Under the pieces are notes generated by a model. That model was not told the DNA's origin. It saw nothing but the letters and a program-made list of their open reading frames with translations, and searched no databases. Of a DNA stretch of 64,000 bases, positions 34,599 to 44,157 are shown in pieces (position 1 is the first letter of the stretch; every line of letters begins with the position of its first letter). Source of the stretch: Marinobacterium iners DSM 11526 (GTDB lineage Bacteria > Pseudomonadota > Gammaproteobacteria > Pseudomonadales > Balneatricaceae). The DNA is taken from NCBI RefSeq assembly GCF_900107855.1, contig NZ_FNRJ01000008.1, forward strand, positions 92,925 through 156,924, in the 5' to 3' direction. A program made the translations under genes and the position numbers.

Positions 34599-37500
34599 GT
34601 GTCCCTGAAGGCTACCGGGTTCTGCGCCGACTGCACCAGAGCCCGGGCTGCACCGTCAGCCGCGCCGTCCGGCTTAAAGACGGTGCAGCGGTGGTAATCA
34701 AGCAACTGTACCGCAGCCACTGCAGCCGCGAACGCCTGAGCCGGTTGCAGCATGAGTTCGAGATGCTGTCACGGCTGGACATTATTGGCATTGTGCGTCC
34801 GCTTGAGCTGATCCAGCTGGAAACCGGACCCGCGGCCCTTTTTACCGACTCTGGCTCGGCTTCACTGCGGCAACTGCTGGCTGAGCAGCAGCTCAACTGG
34901 TCCCAGTGGCTGTCAGTGGCGATCCGCATTAGTACCCTGTTGGGAAAGCTGCACGAAGCAGGCGTTATTCATAAGCAGGTGAATCCTGATCACCTGCTGT
35001 TCAACCCCGACACCGGTCTGGTCGAGTTGATCGGCTTTTCCCTCAGCACCGGCCTCAGCCGCGAGCAGGCCAGCTGGAACACACCGGAACTCGGTGACGG
35101 CGGCCTTGCCTATATCGCTCCGGAGCAGAGCGGACGTATCAACCGCAATATCGACTACCGCAGCGACTATTACAGTCTCGGCGCCACACTGTACGAGCTG
35201 ATGACCGGGCGCCCGCCCTTTGTCAGCGACGATGGCATGGCACTGGTGCATGATCACATCGCCAAGCAACCTGCACCGCCGCATGAGATCAACCCGCAGC
35301 TGCCGCAGATGCTGTCGCAGGTCATTCTCAAACTGCTGTCCAAGGACGCCGCCCAGCGCTATCAATCCAGCGTCGGCCTGGTGCATGACCTGCGCTTCTG
35401 CCTGCAGGCACACCAGCGTGGCGAGCATGAGCTGGATTTCACACCGGGCGAGCAGGATCTTTCAGCCAGGTTCCAGATTCCACAGCGGCTCTATGGACGA
35501 GAAGCGGTGCTGGAACAACTGCACCGACTGTATGATGGTTGCCGTGATGGACAAAGCCCGCTGGTATTGATCACGGGCTATGCAGGCGTGGGCAAGACCA
35601 GTCTAGTGCACGAGCTGCGCCAGTACGTCAACCAGAAGGGTGGCAGTTTCAGCAGTGGAAAATTCGACCAGTTTCGACGCAATCGCCCCTACTTCGCCAT
35701 TTTCCAGGCACTGCAGGGGCTGGTACGCCAGCTACTGACAGAACCCGAGATTCGCATTGCACGCTGGCGTGAACAGTTGCTGGACAGTGTCGGCAACCAT
35801 GCCCAGATTTTGTTGAAGCTGATCCCCGAACTGGAGTTGATCATCGGCAGTCAGCCGGACGCACCGCCCTTGTCGGCAGCTGAAGAACAGAACCGTTTTT
35901 CCCGCATCTTCATCCAGATGTTGCGCGTTTTTGCTTCCCCCGAACGACCTCTGGTGCTGTTTCTGGATGACCTCCATTGGGCTGATCTGGCCTCTCTGCA
36001 TCTGATCGAGACCCTGGCAGGCGTAATCGACCCGCCCAGACTTTTGCTCATCGGCAGCTTTCGCGACCATGAACTGGGCGCCACTCATCCGCTGCGCACC
36101 AGCCTTGAGCGGTTGCACAACTCCATATTGCCGCCGGTAGAGCTGGCACTGGAACCCCTGAGTCCGGACCAGGTCAATCAGTTGATTGCCGATACACTGC
36201 GGGCCGACCTGAATGAGTGTCGCTCACTGGCCGAAGCGTGCAGCGAAAAAACCCAGGGTAATCCCTTCTTTCTGAGCCAGTTTCTGCACTCCCTGCACCA
36301 GGACGGCCTGATCTGCTTCCGTGAACAGCGTTGGCAGTGGGATGAGCAGGCTATCCGGTCTCAGGAGATGACCGACAACGTCATCCAGTTGATGGTCAGT
36401 AAAATTCAGCGACTGCCCGCGAATACTCAGGCTGTCTTGCCGCTGGCAGCCTGTATCGGCAGCAGCTTCAATCTGCGTACACTGGTGGTGGTCAGCGGCC
36501 TCGAACCGCGTCAAGCCGCCGACCAACTCTGGCCCGCGCTCACCGAAGGCCTCATCGTGCCGCAGGATGACAGCTACCGTCTGTTCCAGAACATGAACCC
36601 AGGCCGCACCCGCTATCGCTTCGTGCATGACCGTGTCCAGCAGGCGGCCTACTCCCTGATTCACGATGATGAGCTGGAAGCCCTGCACCTTCAGATTGGC
36701 CGCCAGCTGGAAAACAGCCTGCGACCCGACGAGATCGATGCTCGCATTTTTGAAATCAGCAACCATCTGAATCAGGCACGACGTCTTCTGGATACACCGA
36801 CCCAACGCATACGACTGGCCAACCTCAACCTGCGCGCAGGGCTTCGCGCCCGGGAAGCCGCTGCATTCGATTCCGCACTCGACTACCTCAGCACAGGACT
36901 GGAGCTGCTGCCGGAAAACGCTTGGCAGGAAAGCTACAGCCTGGCGCTTGAACTGCACACATCCGCTGCCGGCATTGCCCACATCAAGGGCCAGCAGGAG
37001 CGGATGCAGCAACTGATTAATGCAGTCGAGACACATGCACAAACACTGCTGGACCGGGTACGGGTATTCGAGATCCGCATCCAGTCACAGGTCGCCAACA
37101 ATCGCTTTCACATGGCGCTTGAAACTGCGCTGGAGCTGCTCAACCAACTGGGTGTGCGGATTCCTTCTCGTCCCGGCACCGGCCAGTTGCTCAGGGCGGT
37201 GGCACGCACCCAGTGGCTACTGCGCCGACAGCCACCTGAAAAGGTTGTTCAACTGCCGGCCATGGAATCCCCACAGCTGCTGGCCGCCATGCCGATACTC
37301 GCCAGCATGTTCGGTGCCATCAAGTTCTCAAGCTCCGAGCTGCGCCCGCTGGTGATGGCGCGTCAGGTTGAACTGACACTCAAACATGGCCTTAGCCCCT
37401 CTTCCGCACTTGCCTTTGCCGGGTACGGTGGCGTGCTGTGTGGCCAGTTCCAGGCGATTGAGCAGGGTTACCGACTCGGCCAGATGGCACTGGAACTGGA

Positions 37501-40500
37501 TGCACAACTGCCCTCCACGCCCACTCACCACCGCACTCTGTCGCTGTTTGATTGTTATATTCGCCACTACCGCGAACCGTTGCAGCATTGCATGGAGTCG
37601 CTGCTCAAAGCGCATCAGCTGGCACTGGACTGTGGCGATATGGAATGGGGGGCCTACGCACTGGCCGCCTACATCCAGTACGCCTTCCCGCTGTGCCGCA
37701 ACTTGGACGAATTGCAGCCACGGCTGGAACAGTATGCTCGCTGGCTTGAGCAGTCGGGACAGCAGCAGTCGCTGCAGTACTCCCTGTTTACGCTTCAGAC
37801 CATGGAAAACCTGCGCGGCCAGAACAGTGACCCGACGCGGCTCGATGGCCATTTCTATCAGGAAGAACGCGACCTGGCCGAGCTGGAACGGGAAAACCAC
37901 CGTACTGCCATCAGCCTGCACCATTTCTACAAGGCACTGCTCTGCTACCTGTTCGGCGAGTACGAGCTGGCCTATACCCACAGCGAAGCCGGTGATGCCC
38001 TGCGCTCATCCATCAGCGGGACATTTACCGCGCCCTGGCTGTCATTGCTGAACTCACTGAGCATTCTGGCGCTGCTGCCACGCACCAGCATACTGCAGCA
38101 GCCGGCACGGTTGCAGAAAGTGAACAAGACCCTCAAGCGTCTGCGCAAACTGGCGCGTCACGCGCCGGAAAACCAGCGTCACCACGTCGACCTGCTGCAG
38201 GCAGAACTGTATCGCAGCCAAAAACAGTACAGCAAGGCGATGGATCTGTACGAGCAGGCGATTGAGCATGCTCGTCAGCAAGGCTTTCTGCTGGAAGAAG
38301 CGCTCGCCTGTGAACTCGCCGGACAATTCTATCTTGAGTGGGACAAACCTGGCGTGGCCCGCTCGTACCTGCAGGATGCCTGGGAGCGTTATGCCGACTG
38401 GGGCGGACGTGCCAAGCTGGAGCAGATGCTCAGGCGCTACGCGTTTGAACCCGAACGGCCGCTGCGCCAGGTGCGTCCCGAACCGTTCAGCAGCCGTTCC
38501 GACAACGGGCAGTCGCTGGACAATCAGGCTTTCGACATCACCTCCGTGATTCATGCCTCGCAGGCGATTTCAGATGAAATTGTACTGGAACGGTTGCTGG
38601 AACGACTGATGCGGCTCGCACTGCAGAATGCCGGTGCCCAGCGGGCAATTCTGATTCTGCGCCGGCAACAGAACCTCTACCTGGAAGCGGAAATCTGTCT
38701 TAATCAGCCACCAACGCTGTTTAACGTTCTGCCACTGGAACAAAGCGGCAGCCTGCTGCCACTGAGCATCATCAACTATGTTGCGCGCACCAAGGATGAC
38801 GTCGTGCTGGGTAACGCGGTTGAGCATCAGATGTTCCAGCAGGACAGCTATATCCGCCACCACCTGCCCAAATCGCTGCTGGCCATCCCGATTCTGTACC
38901 ACGGTGAACTGACTGCCATTCTCTATCTGGAGCATTCACAGAGCCGTGACATCTTCAACCGCGACCGACTCAAGACTCTGCAGATACTGGCGGCGCAGGC
39001 CGCCATCTCGATTGAAAATGCCAAACTGTACCAGAGTCTGGAGCAGTCCGAGCGGGAGTACCGCTCACTGTTCGAAAACTCCAGCGAGGGCATTTTCAGA
39101 ATCGATCGGCGTGGCCGCTTCATCTCCGCCAACCCGGCACTGGTGAGGTTGCTGGGATATGACAGTGCCTCCCAGTTTCTGAACTCGGTCACCGATGTCA
39201 TTCGTGACTGCTTCATCGACCGCGAGGACTGCCGTCGATTTCTTGCCCTGCTCAATCGACAGGAGCGAGTGCTGCGCTTCGAGACGCGCTGGCGCCGGCG
39301 TGATCGCTCCGAGGTTTATATCTCCATCTCAGCCCATCGCATTACCGATGAGCAGGGTCAGCTGAAATATTACGAAGGCTCACTGACCGATATCAGTGAA
39401 CGCAAGGCCAAAGAGCAGGCGGAGATTGCGCGCGAGAAGGCCGAAGCGGCCAGCGAGGCCAAGAGCCATTTCCTCGCCACCATGAGTCATGAAATTCGCA
39501 CTCCGATGAATGGCATTCTCGGTATGGCTCAATTGCTGATGCGCTCAGGTCTGAGCCCGGCACAACAACAACAGGTCGACTCCATCTACCGCTCGGGACA
39601 GTCTCTGCTGACCATCCTCAACGATGTGCTCGACTTCACCAAAATCGAGGCCGGACAGATGGAGCTGGAACGGACGCCTTTTAACCTGGTTGAACAGCTG
39701 GAGCAACTGCGCCAGCTGCTGTTGCCTATGGCGCAGGAAAAGCAGCTCGATCTGATTCTGCGTCTGGAACAGGACCTGCCGGAGCGTGTCATCGGTGATG
39801 CCCGCGCCCTCAACCAGATCCTGTTGAACCTATGTACCAACGCCCTCAAATTCACCCAGGAAGGCTATGTCCTGATCAAGGTGCGTGTCCTTGATAAACA
39901 GCAGGAACACTGCCGTTTGCGGTTTGAAGTGGAGGACACCGGCATCGGTATCCCTAAGTCGGCTCACTCTCGCATCTTCATGCATTTCAGTCAGGCGGAC
40001 AGCTCAATTACACGCCGTTTTGGCGGCACCGGACTGGGGCTGTCGATCTGCAAACGGTTGGTCGAGCTGCAGGCAGGCCAGATCGGTTTTGACAGCCACG
40101 CCGGTCAAGGCAGCCGCTTCTGGGCTGAGTTGGAATATACCGTCACCAGCGGCAGCGCACTCCCGCCGCCAAGTATCGAACCTGCTGGGACGCTGGAAGA
40201 GAAGGCACGACTGGATATTCTGCTGGTGGAGGACACCCCAATCAATCAGCAGGTCACGGTTGGCCTGCTTGAGTCAGAAGGACACAGCGTCAGTGTGGCG
40301 GACGATGGCTACACCGCCCTGTCGATGCACAATGATCATGACTATGACCTGGTGCTGATGGATATCCACCTGCCGGATATGGACGGTATCGAAACCACAC
40401 GCCGGATGCGCAACCACCCTGAGCCTTCCCGTGCAGCCGTACGCATCATCGCCCTGACCGCATCGGTCACACCCGCCGAAATGCGGCTCTACCAACAGGC

Positions 40501-40957
40501 GGGTATGGACGCTGTTGTCAGCAAGCCGCTGCAGTTCGACGAACTTAATCGCTTGCTTCGGGATACGCCGGCCAGGGATCAGTTACCCACGCTCAGTCGC
40601 GACAGCGAAGATCCCTTACTCAACCTTGGCCTGCTGCAGCAACATCGTCAGATGCTGGGCAGCGATCGCTTCACCGCCCTGTGCCAACAAATGCAGGAGC
40701 AGTGTCTTGAACTGCTGCAGCAGCTCGATGCAGCCGATTCGGAAATGCGCCCGATATTACTGCATAAACTGGCCGGAACACTGAGCAACTTCGGTCTGCA
40801 GCAGGCCGCTCGACTTAGCCGAGACCTGGAGCAACAAGCCGCAACACAAGAGAACCTGCAACAGTTGGATCAGCTTACACGTAACAGTCTGAAGGCTCTG
40901 TACAGCTGCTCAGAGCTGGGGCTGCGGGAGGCGGTGCCTGATCAGGATAGAGGCTGA
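34595..40957 (+). CDS. Giant hybrid sensor kinase: pseudokinase-AAA/TPR-GAF-PAS-HisKA-HATPase-REC-HPt
   Basis: 2120 residues, no clear membrane segment. Order: serine/threonine-kinase-like domain (about 10-280); AAA-16/NACHT-like ATPase with P-loop GYAGVGKTS (about 327) and LFLDDLHWAD; a long TPR-like helical region (about 600-1290); GAF (about 1320-1480); PAS (about 1487-1605); HisKA with SHEIRTPMNG (His about 1632); HATPase with FGGTGLGLS; receiver with Asp in LVLMDIHLPD (about 1922); HPt with LLHKLAGTLSNFG (His about 2056). The kinase-like domain keeps VVIK and APEQ but has HKQVNPDH for HRDLKPxN and IGF for DFG, so both catalytic Asp are lost. HPt likely passes phosphate to the TorR-like partner. 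Signal unknown. Confidence 0.93.
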   Translation: MSVPEGYRVLRRLHQSPGCTVSRAVRLKDGAAVVIKQLYRSHCSRERLSRLQHEFEMLSRLDIIGIVRPLELIQLETGPAALFTDSGSASLRQLLAEQQLNWSQWLSVAIRISTLLGKLHEAGVIHKQVNPDHLLFNPDTGLVELIGFSLSTGLSREQASWNTPELGDGGLAYIAPEQSGRINRNIDYRSDYYSLGATLYELMTGRPPFVSDDGMALVHDHIAKQPAPPHEINPQLPQMLSQVILKLLSKDAAQRYQSSVGLVHDLRFCLQAHQRGEHELDFTPGEQDLSARFQIPQRLYGREAVLEQLHRLYDGCRDGQSPLVLITGYAGVGKTSLVHELRQYVNQKGGSFSSGKFDQFRRNRPYFAIFQALQGLVRQLLTEPEIRIARWREQLLDSVGNHAQILLKLIPELELIIGSQPDAPPLSAAEEQNRFSRIFIQMLRVFASPERPLVLFLDDLHWADLASLHLIETLAGVIDPPRLLLIGSFRDHELGATHPLRTSLERLHNSILPPVELALEPLSPDQVNQLIADTLRADLNECRSLAEACSEKTQGNPFFLSQFLHSLHQDGLICFREQRWQWDEQAIRSQEMTDNVIQLMVSKIQRLPANTQAVLPLAACIGSSFNLRTLVVVSGLEPRQAADQLWPALTEGLIVPQDDSYRLFQNMNPGRTRYRFVHDRVQQAAYSLIHDDELEALHLQIGRQLENSLRPDEIDARIFEISNHLNQARRLLDTPTQRIRLANLNLRAGLRAREAAAFDSALDYLSTGLELLPENAWQESYSLALELHTSAAGIAHIKGQQERMQQLINAVETHAQTLLDRVRVFEIRIQSQVANNRFHMALETALELLNQLGVRIPSRPGTGQLLRAVARTQWLLRRQPPEKVVQLPAMESPQLLAAMPILASMFGAIKFSSSELRPLVMARQVELTLKHGLSPSSALAFAGYGGVLCGQFQAIEQGYRLGQMALELDAQLPSTPTHHRTLSLFDCYIRHYREPLQHCMESLLKAHQLALDCGDMEWGAYALAAYIQYAFPLCRNLDELQPRLEQYARWLEQSGQQQSLQYSLFTLQTMENLRGQNSDPTRLDGHFYQEERDLAELERENHRTAISLHHFYKALLCYLFGEYELAYTHSEAGDALRSSISGTFTAPWLSLLNSLSILALLPRTSILQQPARLQKVNKTLKRLRKLARHAPENQRHHVDLLQAELYRSQKQYSKAMDLYEQAIEHARQQGFLLEEALACELAGQFYLEWDKPGVARSYLQDAWERYADWGGRAKLEQMLRRYAFEPERPLRQVRPEPFSSRSDNGQSLDNQAFDITSVIHASQAISDEIVLERLLERLMRLALQNAGAQRAILILRRQQNLYLEAEICLNQPPTLFNVLPLEQSGSLLPLSIINYVARTKDDVVLGNAVEHQMFQQDSYIRHHLPKSLLAIPILYHGELTAILYLEHSQSRDIFNRDRLKTLQILAAQAAISIENAKLYQSLEQSEREYRSLFENSSEGIFRIDRRGRFISANPALVRLLGYDSASQFLNSVTDVIRDCFIDREDCRRFLALLNRQERVLRFETRWRRRDRSEVYISISAHRITDEQGQLKYYEGSLTDISERKAKEQAEIAREKAEAASEAKSHFLATMSHEIRTPMNGILGMAQLLMRSGLSPAQQQQVDSIYRSGQSLLTILNDVLDFTKIEAGQMELERTPFNLVEQLEQLRQLLLPMAQEKQLDLILRLEQDLPERVIGDARALNQILLNLCTNALKFTQEGYVLIKVRVLDKQQEHCRLRFEVEDTGIGIPKSAHSRIFMHFSQADSSITRRFGGTGLGLSICKRLVELQAGQIGFDSHAGQGSRFWAELEYTVTSGSALPPPSIEPAGTLEEKARLDILLVEDTPINQQVTVGLLESEGHSVSVADDGYTALSMHNDHDYDLVLMDIHLPDMDGIETTRRMRNHPEPSRAAVRIIALTASVTPAEMRLYQQAGMDAVVSKPLQFDELNRLLRDTPARDQLPTLSRDSEDPLLNLGLLQQHRQMLGSDRFTALCQQMQEQCLELLQQLDAADSEMRPILLHKLAGTLSNFGLQQAARLSRDLEQQAATQENLQQLDQLTRNSLKALYSCSELGLREAVPDQDRG

Positions 40958-42681
40958 AGCAAAGCCTCTTCCTGATCGGGCCGCTCAGCATCCACGTCTG
41001 CAAAGGGGACGCTGAACCGAGGATTGATCAGATAGCGGCTGACGTCTTCAGCGCTGAGAGCACGGCTGAAAAAGAAACCCTGTACTTCATCACAACCGGA
41101 TAACTTCAGGCACACCAGCTGGTCCGGTGTCTCGACCCCCTTGGCTGCCACCTGCATTCCCTTGCGTCGAGCCACCGCCGCAATGGAAGTCAGTATCACG
41201 TTGTCGTCATAACTGTTGCGGATACTTTGTATGAAGCTGCGCTCGATCTTGATACGGCTAAAGTGCACACCCTCCAGCCGGTCATGTTCCAGCCCGATTT
41301 CACTGCAACCAAAGTCATCAATCACCAGCTCCAGCCCAAGGCCATAGAGTGCTTCAAGCAGACGTATCTCGATCGGCCCAAGCTGATCCAGAAACTGGTC
41401 ATTGATCTCAATCTGAATCAGGCCAGGAGCCACTCGGTAATGGTTGAGCCGCTCCCGTAACCAGTCAACCAGTTCAGGATTCTGCAGCTGAGCCAGACCC
41501 AGGTTGACCGAAACCGGCAGCAACTCGAGGCCTTGCTCCTGCCATTGGCTCAGCTGGTGCACCACCTGCTCCAACACCCGGTAGCCAAGCTCGGGCATCA
41601 ACCCCCGAGCCTTTGCAACATCAAGAAAGCCATCGGGCTCAATCAGCCCATGTCCTGGGCAATCCCAGCGCACCAACGCTTCAAACCCGGTCGTCATATA
41701 GCCACGCAGGCTGATGCAGGGCTGGTAGTGTACGCGCAGTTGGTGTTGCAGTGCCTGCAGCGACAACAGCGACAGGTCGGGTTTGCTGCCCGATTCATTG
41801 CCCTGCCGCGGATCATAGAAGGCAAACTGCCCCCGGCCTGAGCGTTTGGCACGATACATCGCCATATCGGCGTGCTTTACCAAGGTTTCGATATCCACCC
41901 CATCTCGGGGCGACACGGCGACACCGATACTCGGGCTTGTACTGAGCCCATGACTTTCCAAATCGGCATAGGGCGCTGACAGAGCCTCTACCAGATGCCG
42001 GGCACAGGTTTCCACATCTTCATGTCGGCGAACTTCAGTCAGCATCACCACAAACTCGTCTCCACCGAAGCGGCTCACGATATCGCTCTCTCGCAACCCT
42101 GTATCCAGCCGTCTGGCAACCTCCTGCAACAGCAGATCACCCACCTTATGGCCCAAGGTGTCATTGATCAGTTTGAAGCGGTCCAGGTCAATAAAGCAGA
42201 CAGCGGCAAATCGACCCTGCCGTTTTGAACCCAGCAGATGTGAGTGTGCCAGCTCCATAAAGAGACGACGGTTATACAGCCCCGTCAGATGATCGCGGGA
42301 TGCCGCTTCCAGAATATGCTGATGTTCGTTACGCAGGGAGTTAAGCAGCTTGAGATTTCGAGTTTCCGAGCGTTGCAGCGCCTGCAGATACTCATCACGT
42401 CTGCGCAGCGTCCATAGCAGCCAACCCAGCCCACTTACGGCAATCAGGGTAAGCCCCAGCACGGTCGCCAGAAACAGATCACGCTGTTCACGGTAATTCA
42501 GCATGAGATCAGGCTCTGACCGGCAGGCCTGTTCGAGCATTTGATAGAGGCGCTGCAGCTCATCCAGTTGCCAGACCGTGAGCAGCCAGACAGCCAGCAC
42601 CAGCAGCAATGCAAAACCGGCAATACCAACGCACGGCAGCATCGAGGGCGTAACGTGTGACTCGGACGGAGGAAGGCTCAA
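40942..42681 (-). CDS. GGDEF-EAL membrane protein with a degraded EAL domain
   Basis: 579 residues: two transmembrane helices (about 15-35 and 70-92) around a short periplasmic loop, a GGDEF domain with intact SRFGGDEF and inhibitory RESD, then an EAL domain. The EAL domain keeps FEALVRW, the Asn of SVNLG and IDDFG, but the Glu of the AEGVE motif is Lys (AAKGVET) and loop 6 (normally DFGTGYSSL) is DFGCSEIGL with a two-residue insertion. It is therefore probably a diguanylate cyclase with a non-catalytic EAL domain. It converges on the giant kinase with a 16-base overlap of coding ends. Confidence 0.9.
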   Translation of the reverse strand: MSLPPSESHVTPSMLPCVGIAGFALLLVLAVWLLTVWQLDELQRLYQMLEQACRSEPDLMLNYREQRDLFLATVLGLTLIAVSGLGWLLWTLRRRDEYLQALQRSETRNLKLLNSLRNEHQHILEAASRDHLTGLYNRRLFMELAHSHLLGSKRQGRFAAVCFIDLDRFKLINDTLGHKVGDLLLQEVARRLDTGLRESDIVSRFGGDEFVVMLTEVRRHEDVETCARHLVEALSAPYADLESHGLSTSPSIGVAVSPRDGVDIETLVKHADMAMYRAKRSGRGQFAFYDPRQGNESGSKPDLSLLSLQALQHQLRVHYQPCISLRGYMTTGFEALVRWDCPGHGLIEPDGFLDVAKARGLMPELGYRVLEQVVHQLSQWQEQGLELLPVSVNLGLAQLQNPELVDWLRERLNHYRVAPGLIQIEINDQFLDQLGPIEIRLLEALYGLGLELVIDDFGCSEIGLEHDRLEGVHFSRIKIERSFIQSIRNSYDDNVILTSIAAVARRKGMQVAAKGVETPDQLVCLKLSGCDEVQGFFFSRALSAEDVSRYLINPRFSVPFADVDAERPDQEEALLQPLS

Positions 42682-42779
42682 GACAGACCCCTGCTAGCCT
42701 GCAACAGATTGAAAGCTCCCTGTTGGTATAGGGAGACACCCGGCAGCAACGCTAGCAGAGAAAGATGACAGCAGCATGA

Positions 42780-42803
42780 CACCCCCGGCCAAAGCCGGGG
42801 GTG
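42780..42803. other. Strong hairpin downstream of the small lipoprotein gene
   Basis: CACCCCCGGC / GCCGGGGGTG, a perfect 10-bp stem with a four-base loop, eight bases past the lipoprotein stop. No T run follows on the minus strand. It may be a 3'-end stabiliser or a Rho-assisted terminator. Confidence 0.5.
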
Positions 42804-42810
42804 CCATTAA

Positions 42811-43251
42811 TCAGTTGGATTCAGAGCTGTCCATTTTGGCGTCTGAATCAGGCGCTTCTTCCTGCCGCATCTCTTCCATTTTCTGACGCGCCGCTTCGGT
42901 CATCTCTTCAGTGGTTTCTGCGGCCTTTTCGCCCATTTCTTCAGCCTCGGACTTGACCTGCTCATAGGTCTCTTTGGCCTTTTCTTCCACCTGCCCGCTC
43001 ACTTCAGCGGCCTTGTCCACCATTTCAGAGGTTGTGCTGCGAACCTCTTCCCCGGCTTCAGAGGCCACTTTGCCCGCTGCATCCATGGTTTCACCCGCTT
43101 CTTTCTTCAGTTCATCCATTGCGGTGGAGCCTTGCTGGCTGGCGGGTGCCGCACCGTTTGTCTTTTCATCAGATGCGCTGTCATCGCTGCAACCTGTCAG
43201 GACAACGGCCGATGCCAATACCGCCGGGGCAATCAGTTTGTGCCAACTCAT
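42811..43251 (-). CDS. Small acidic/helical lipoprotein, unknown function
   Basis: 146 residues with a lipoprotein signal (MSWHKLIAPAVLASAVVLTGC, Cys about residue 21). The rest is Lys/Glu/Ala-rich with an amphipathic heptad-like pattern (VEEKAKETYEQVKSEAEEMGEKAAETTEEMTEAAR), like LEA-type or apolipoprotein-like helices. ATG 43251 follows AAGGAG by eight bases. It is 53 bp downstream of the GDT1-like gene on the same strand and may share its transcript. I do not recognise a named family. Confidence 0.75.
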   Translation of the reverse strand: MSWHKLIAPAVLASAVVLTGCSDDSASDEKTNGAAPASQQGSTAMDELKKEAGETMDAAGKVASEAGEEVRSTTSEMVDKAAEVSGQVEEKAKETYEQVKSEAEEMGEKAAETTEEMTEAARQKMEEMRQEEAPDSDAKMDSSESN

Positions 43252-43304
43252 ATCAGTCACTCCTTTTACTTCAGTCGTGGGTAATGTGCGTGCAGTATAG
43301 AACA

Positions 43305-43871
43305 TTAAAATGAGTCTAAGGTTAACAGGGTCGCGACTCCAAGCCCCACAAACAGAAGACACGCGGCCCAGCGGGCAACGTTAAGCGGTATTTTCTGCAT
43401 CAGCCAGCTACCGGCGTACGCCACCGGCACGTTGGCCAGCAACATGCCCAACGTCGTACCGACCACTACCCAGAACAGGCTGTCATAGCGTGCGGCCAGA
43501 ATAACCGTGGCGATTTGAGTCTTGTCACCGATTTCGGCCAGAAAAAACAGAATACAGGTTGCGACAAAGGCACCGTACTTAAGCACCGCGCCCCCGTCTT
43601 CATCGTCCTTATCGGGAATCAGTACCCAAAGCCCCACTGCGATGAAGCTCAAACCAATAATCCAGGGCACCCACTGGTCGGGAATCCACTGTACCAGCCA
43701 GGCACCCAGCCAGGCAGACAGCGCATGATTCAGCAGGGTAGCAACCAGAATACCCATCACAATCGCACCACGATGGGCGAAACGGGCAGCAAGAAAGAGG
43801 GTCAAAAGCTGGGTTTTATCACCAATTTCGGCGATGGCAACCGCGAGGGTCGAGGGCAGAAAAGCGTCCAT
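43305..43871 (-). CDS. GDT1/UPF0016-family manganese/calcium exporter
   Basis: 188 residues with six hydrophobic helices and two inverted copies of the family motif E-x-G-D-K-(T/S): AIAEIGDKTQLLTL near residue 15 and FLAEIGDKTQIATV near 115. Bacterial members export Mn2+ and protect against excess manganese. The leader carries a yybP-ykoY Mn2+ riboswitch, which supports the manganese role directly. Confidence 0.93.
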   Translation of the reverse strand: MDAFLPSTLAVAIAEIGDKTQLLTLFLAARFAHRGAIVMGILVATLLNHALSAWLGAWLVQWIPDQWVPWIIGLSFIAVGLWVLIPDKDDEDGGAVLKYGAFVATCILFFLAEIGDKTQIATVILAARYDSLFWVVVGTTLGMLLANVPVAYAGSWLMQKIPLNVARWAACLLFVGLGVATLLTLDSF

Positions 43872-43883
43872 AAAATATCATCC

Positions 43884-43925
43884 GGCGGGCTGTTGATTCC
43901 ATAAGACACGCCACACCGGCCCGCC
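43884..43925 (-). promoter_or_regulatory. Expression-platform stem before the GDT1-like start codon
   Basis: On the minus strand GGCGGGC and GCCCGCC, 28 bases apart, can pair just after the riboswitch core. The 3' arm runs into the CCGGATGA region that must serve as ribosome-binding site before the ATG, so a ligand-dependent switch in translation is plausible. Confidence 0.5.
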
Positions 43926-43934
43926 AGGACAGTG

Positions 43935-44062
43935 CGTTGTGTCTCAGGTCTCATCAATCCCGAACAGGACGTGACAGCCATGAGCATGAGGCTCAATTAT
44001 GTTGACAGTCACTCTGATGGCCAGGGCCATTCAGACGATTACTCCCCCAAGAGTGGCGCGAA
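43935..44062 (-). ncRNA. yybP-ykoY manganese riboswitch
   Basis: On the minus strand the leader shows the two conserved blocks of this class: GGGGGAGTA (44040-44048) and GTCAACATAA (about 43996-44006). They are set in paired stems: ATGGCC/GGCCAT, TGAGC/GCTCA and GTGAC/GTCAC, and the core ends with GATGAGACC. The class senses Mn2+ and often precedes UPF0016, MntP and TerC genes, as here. Exact ends are estimated. Confidence 0.88.
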
Positions 44063-44157
44063 TCTTAACAGCCTATCCGGCGAGGCGCAAACGGGCTGGT
44101 CTCGGTACCGATGTCAGGTAGAATGGCGTTTTATTTGAACCGCCAGAGGCCGACTGA

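Noticed and set aside
36224..37042. 272-codon open frame opposite the hybrid kinase
   Set aside because: Located inside a continuous multidomain protein; only codon-bias shadow.
42780..42803. Perfect 10-bp stem as a rho-independent terminator
   Set aside because: No T run follows on either strand, so it was listed only as a hairpin.
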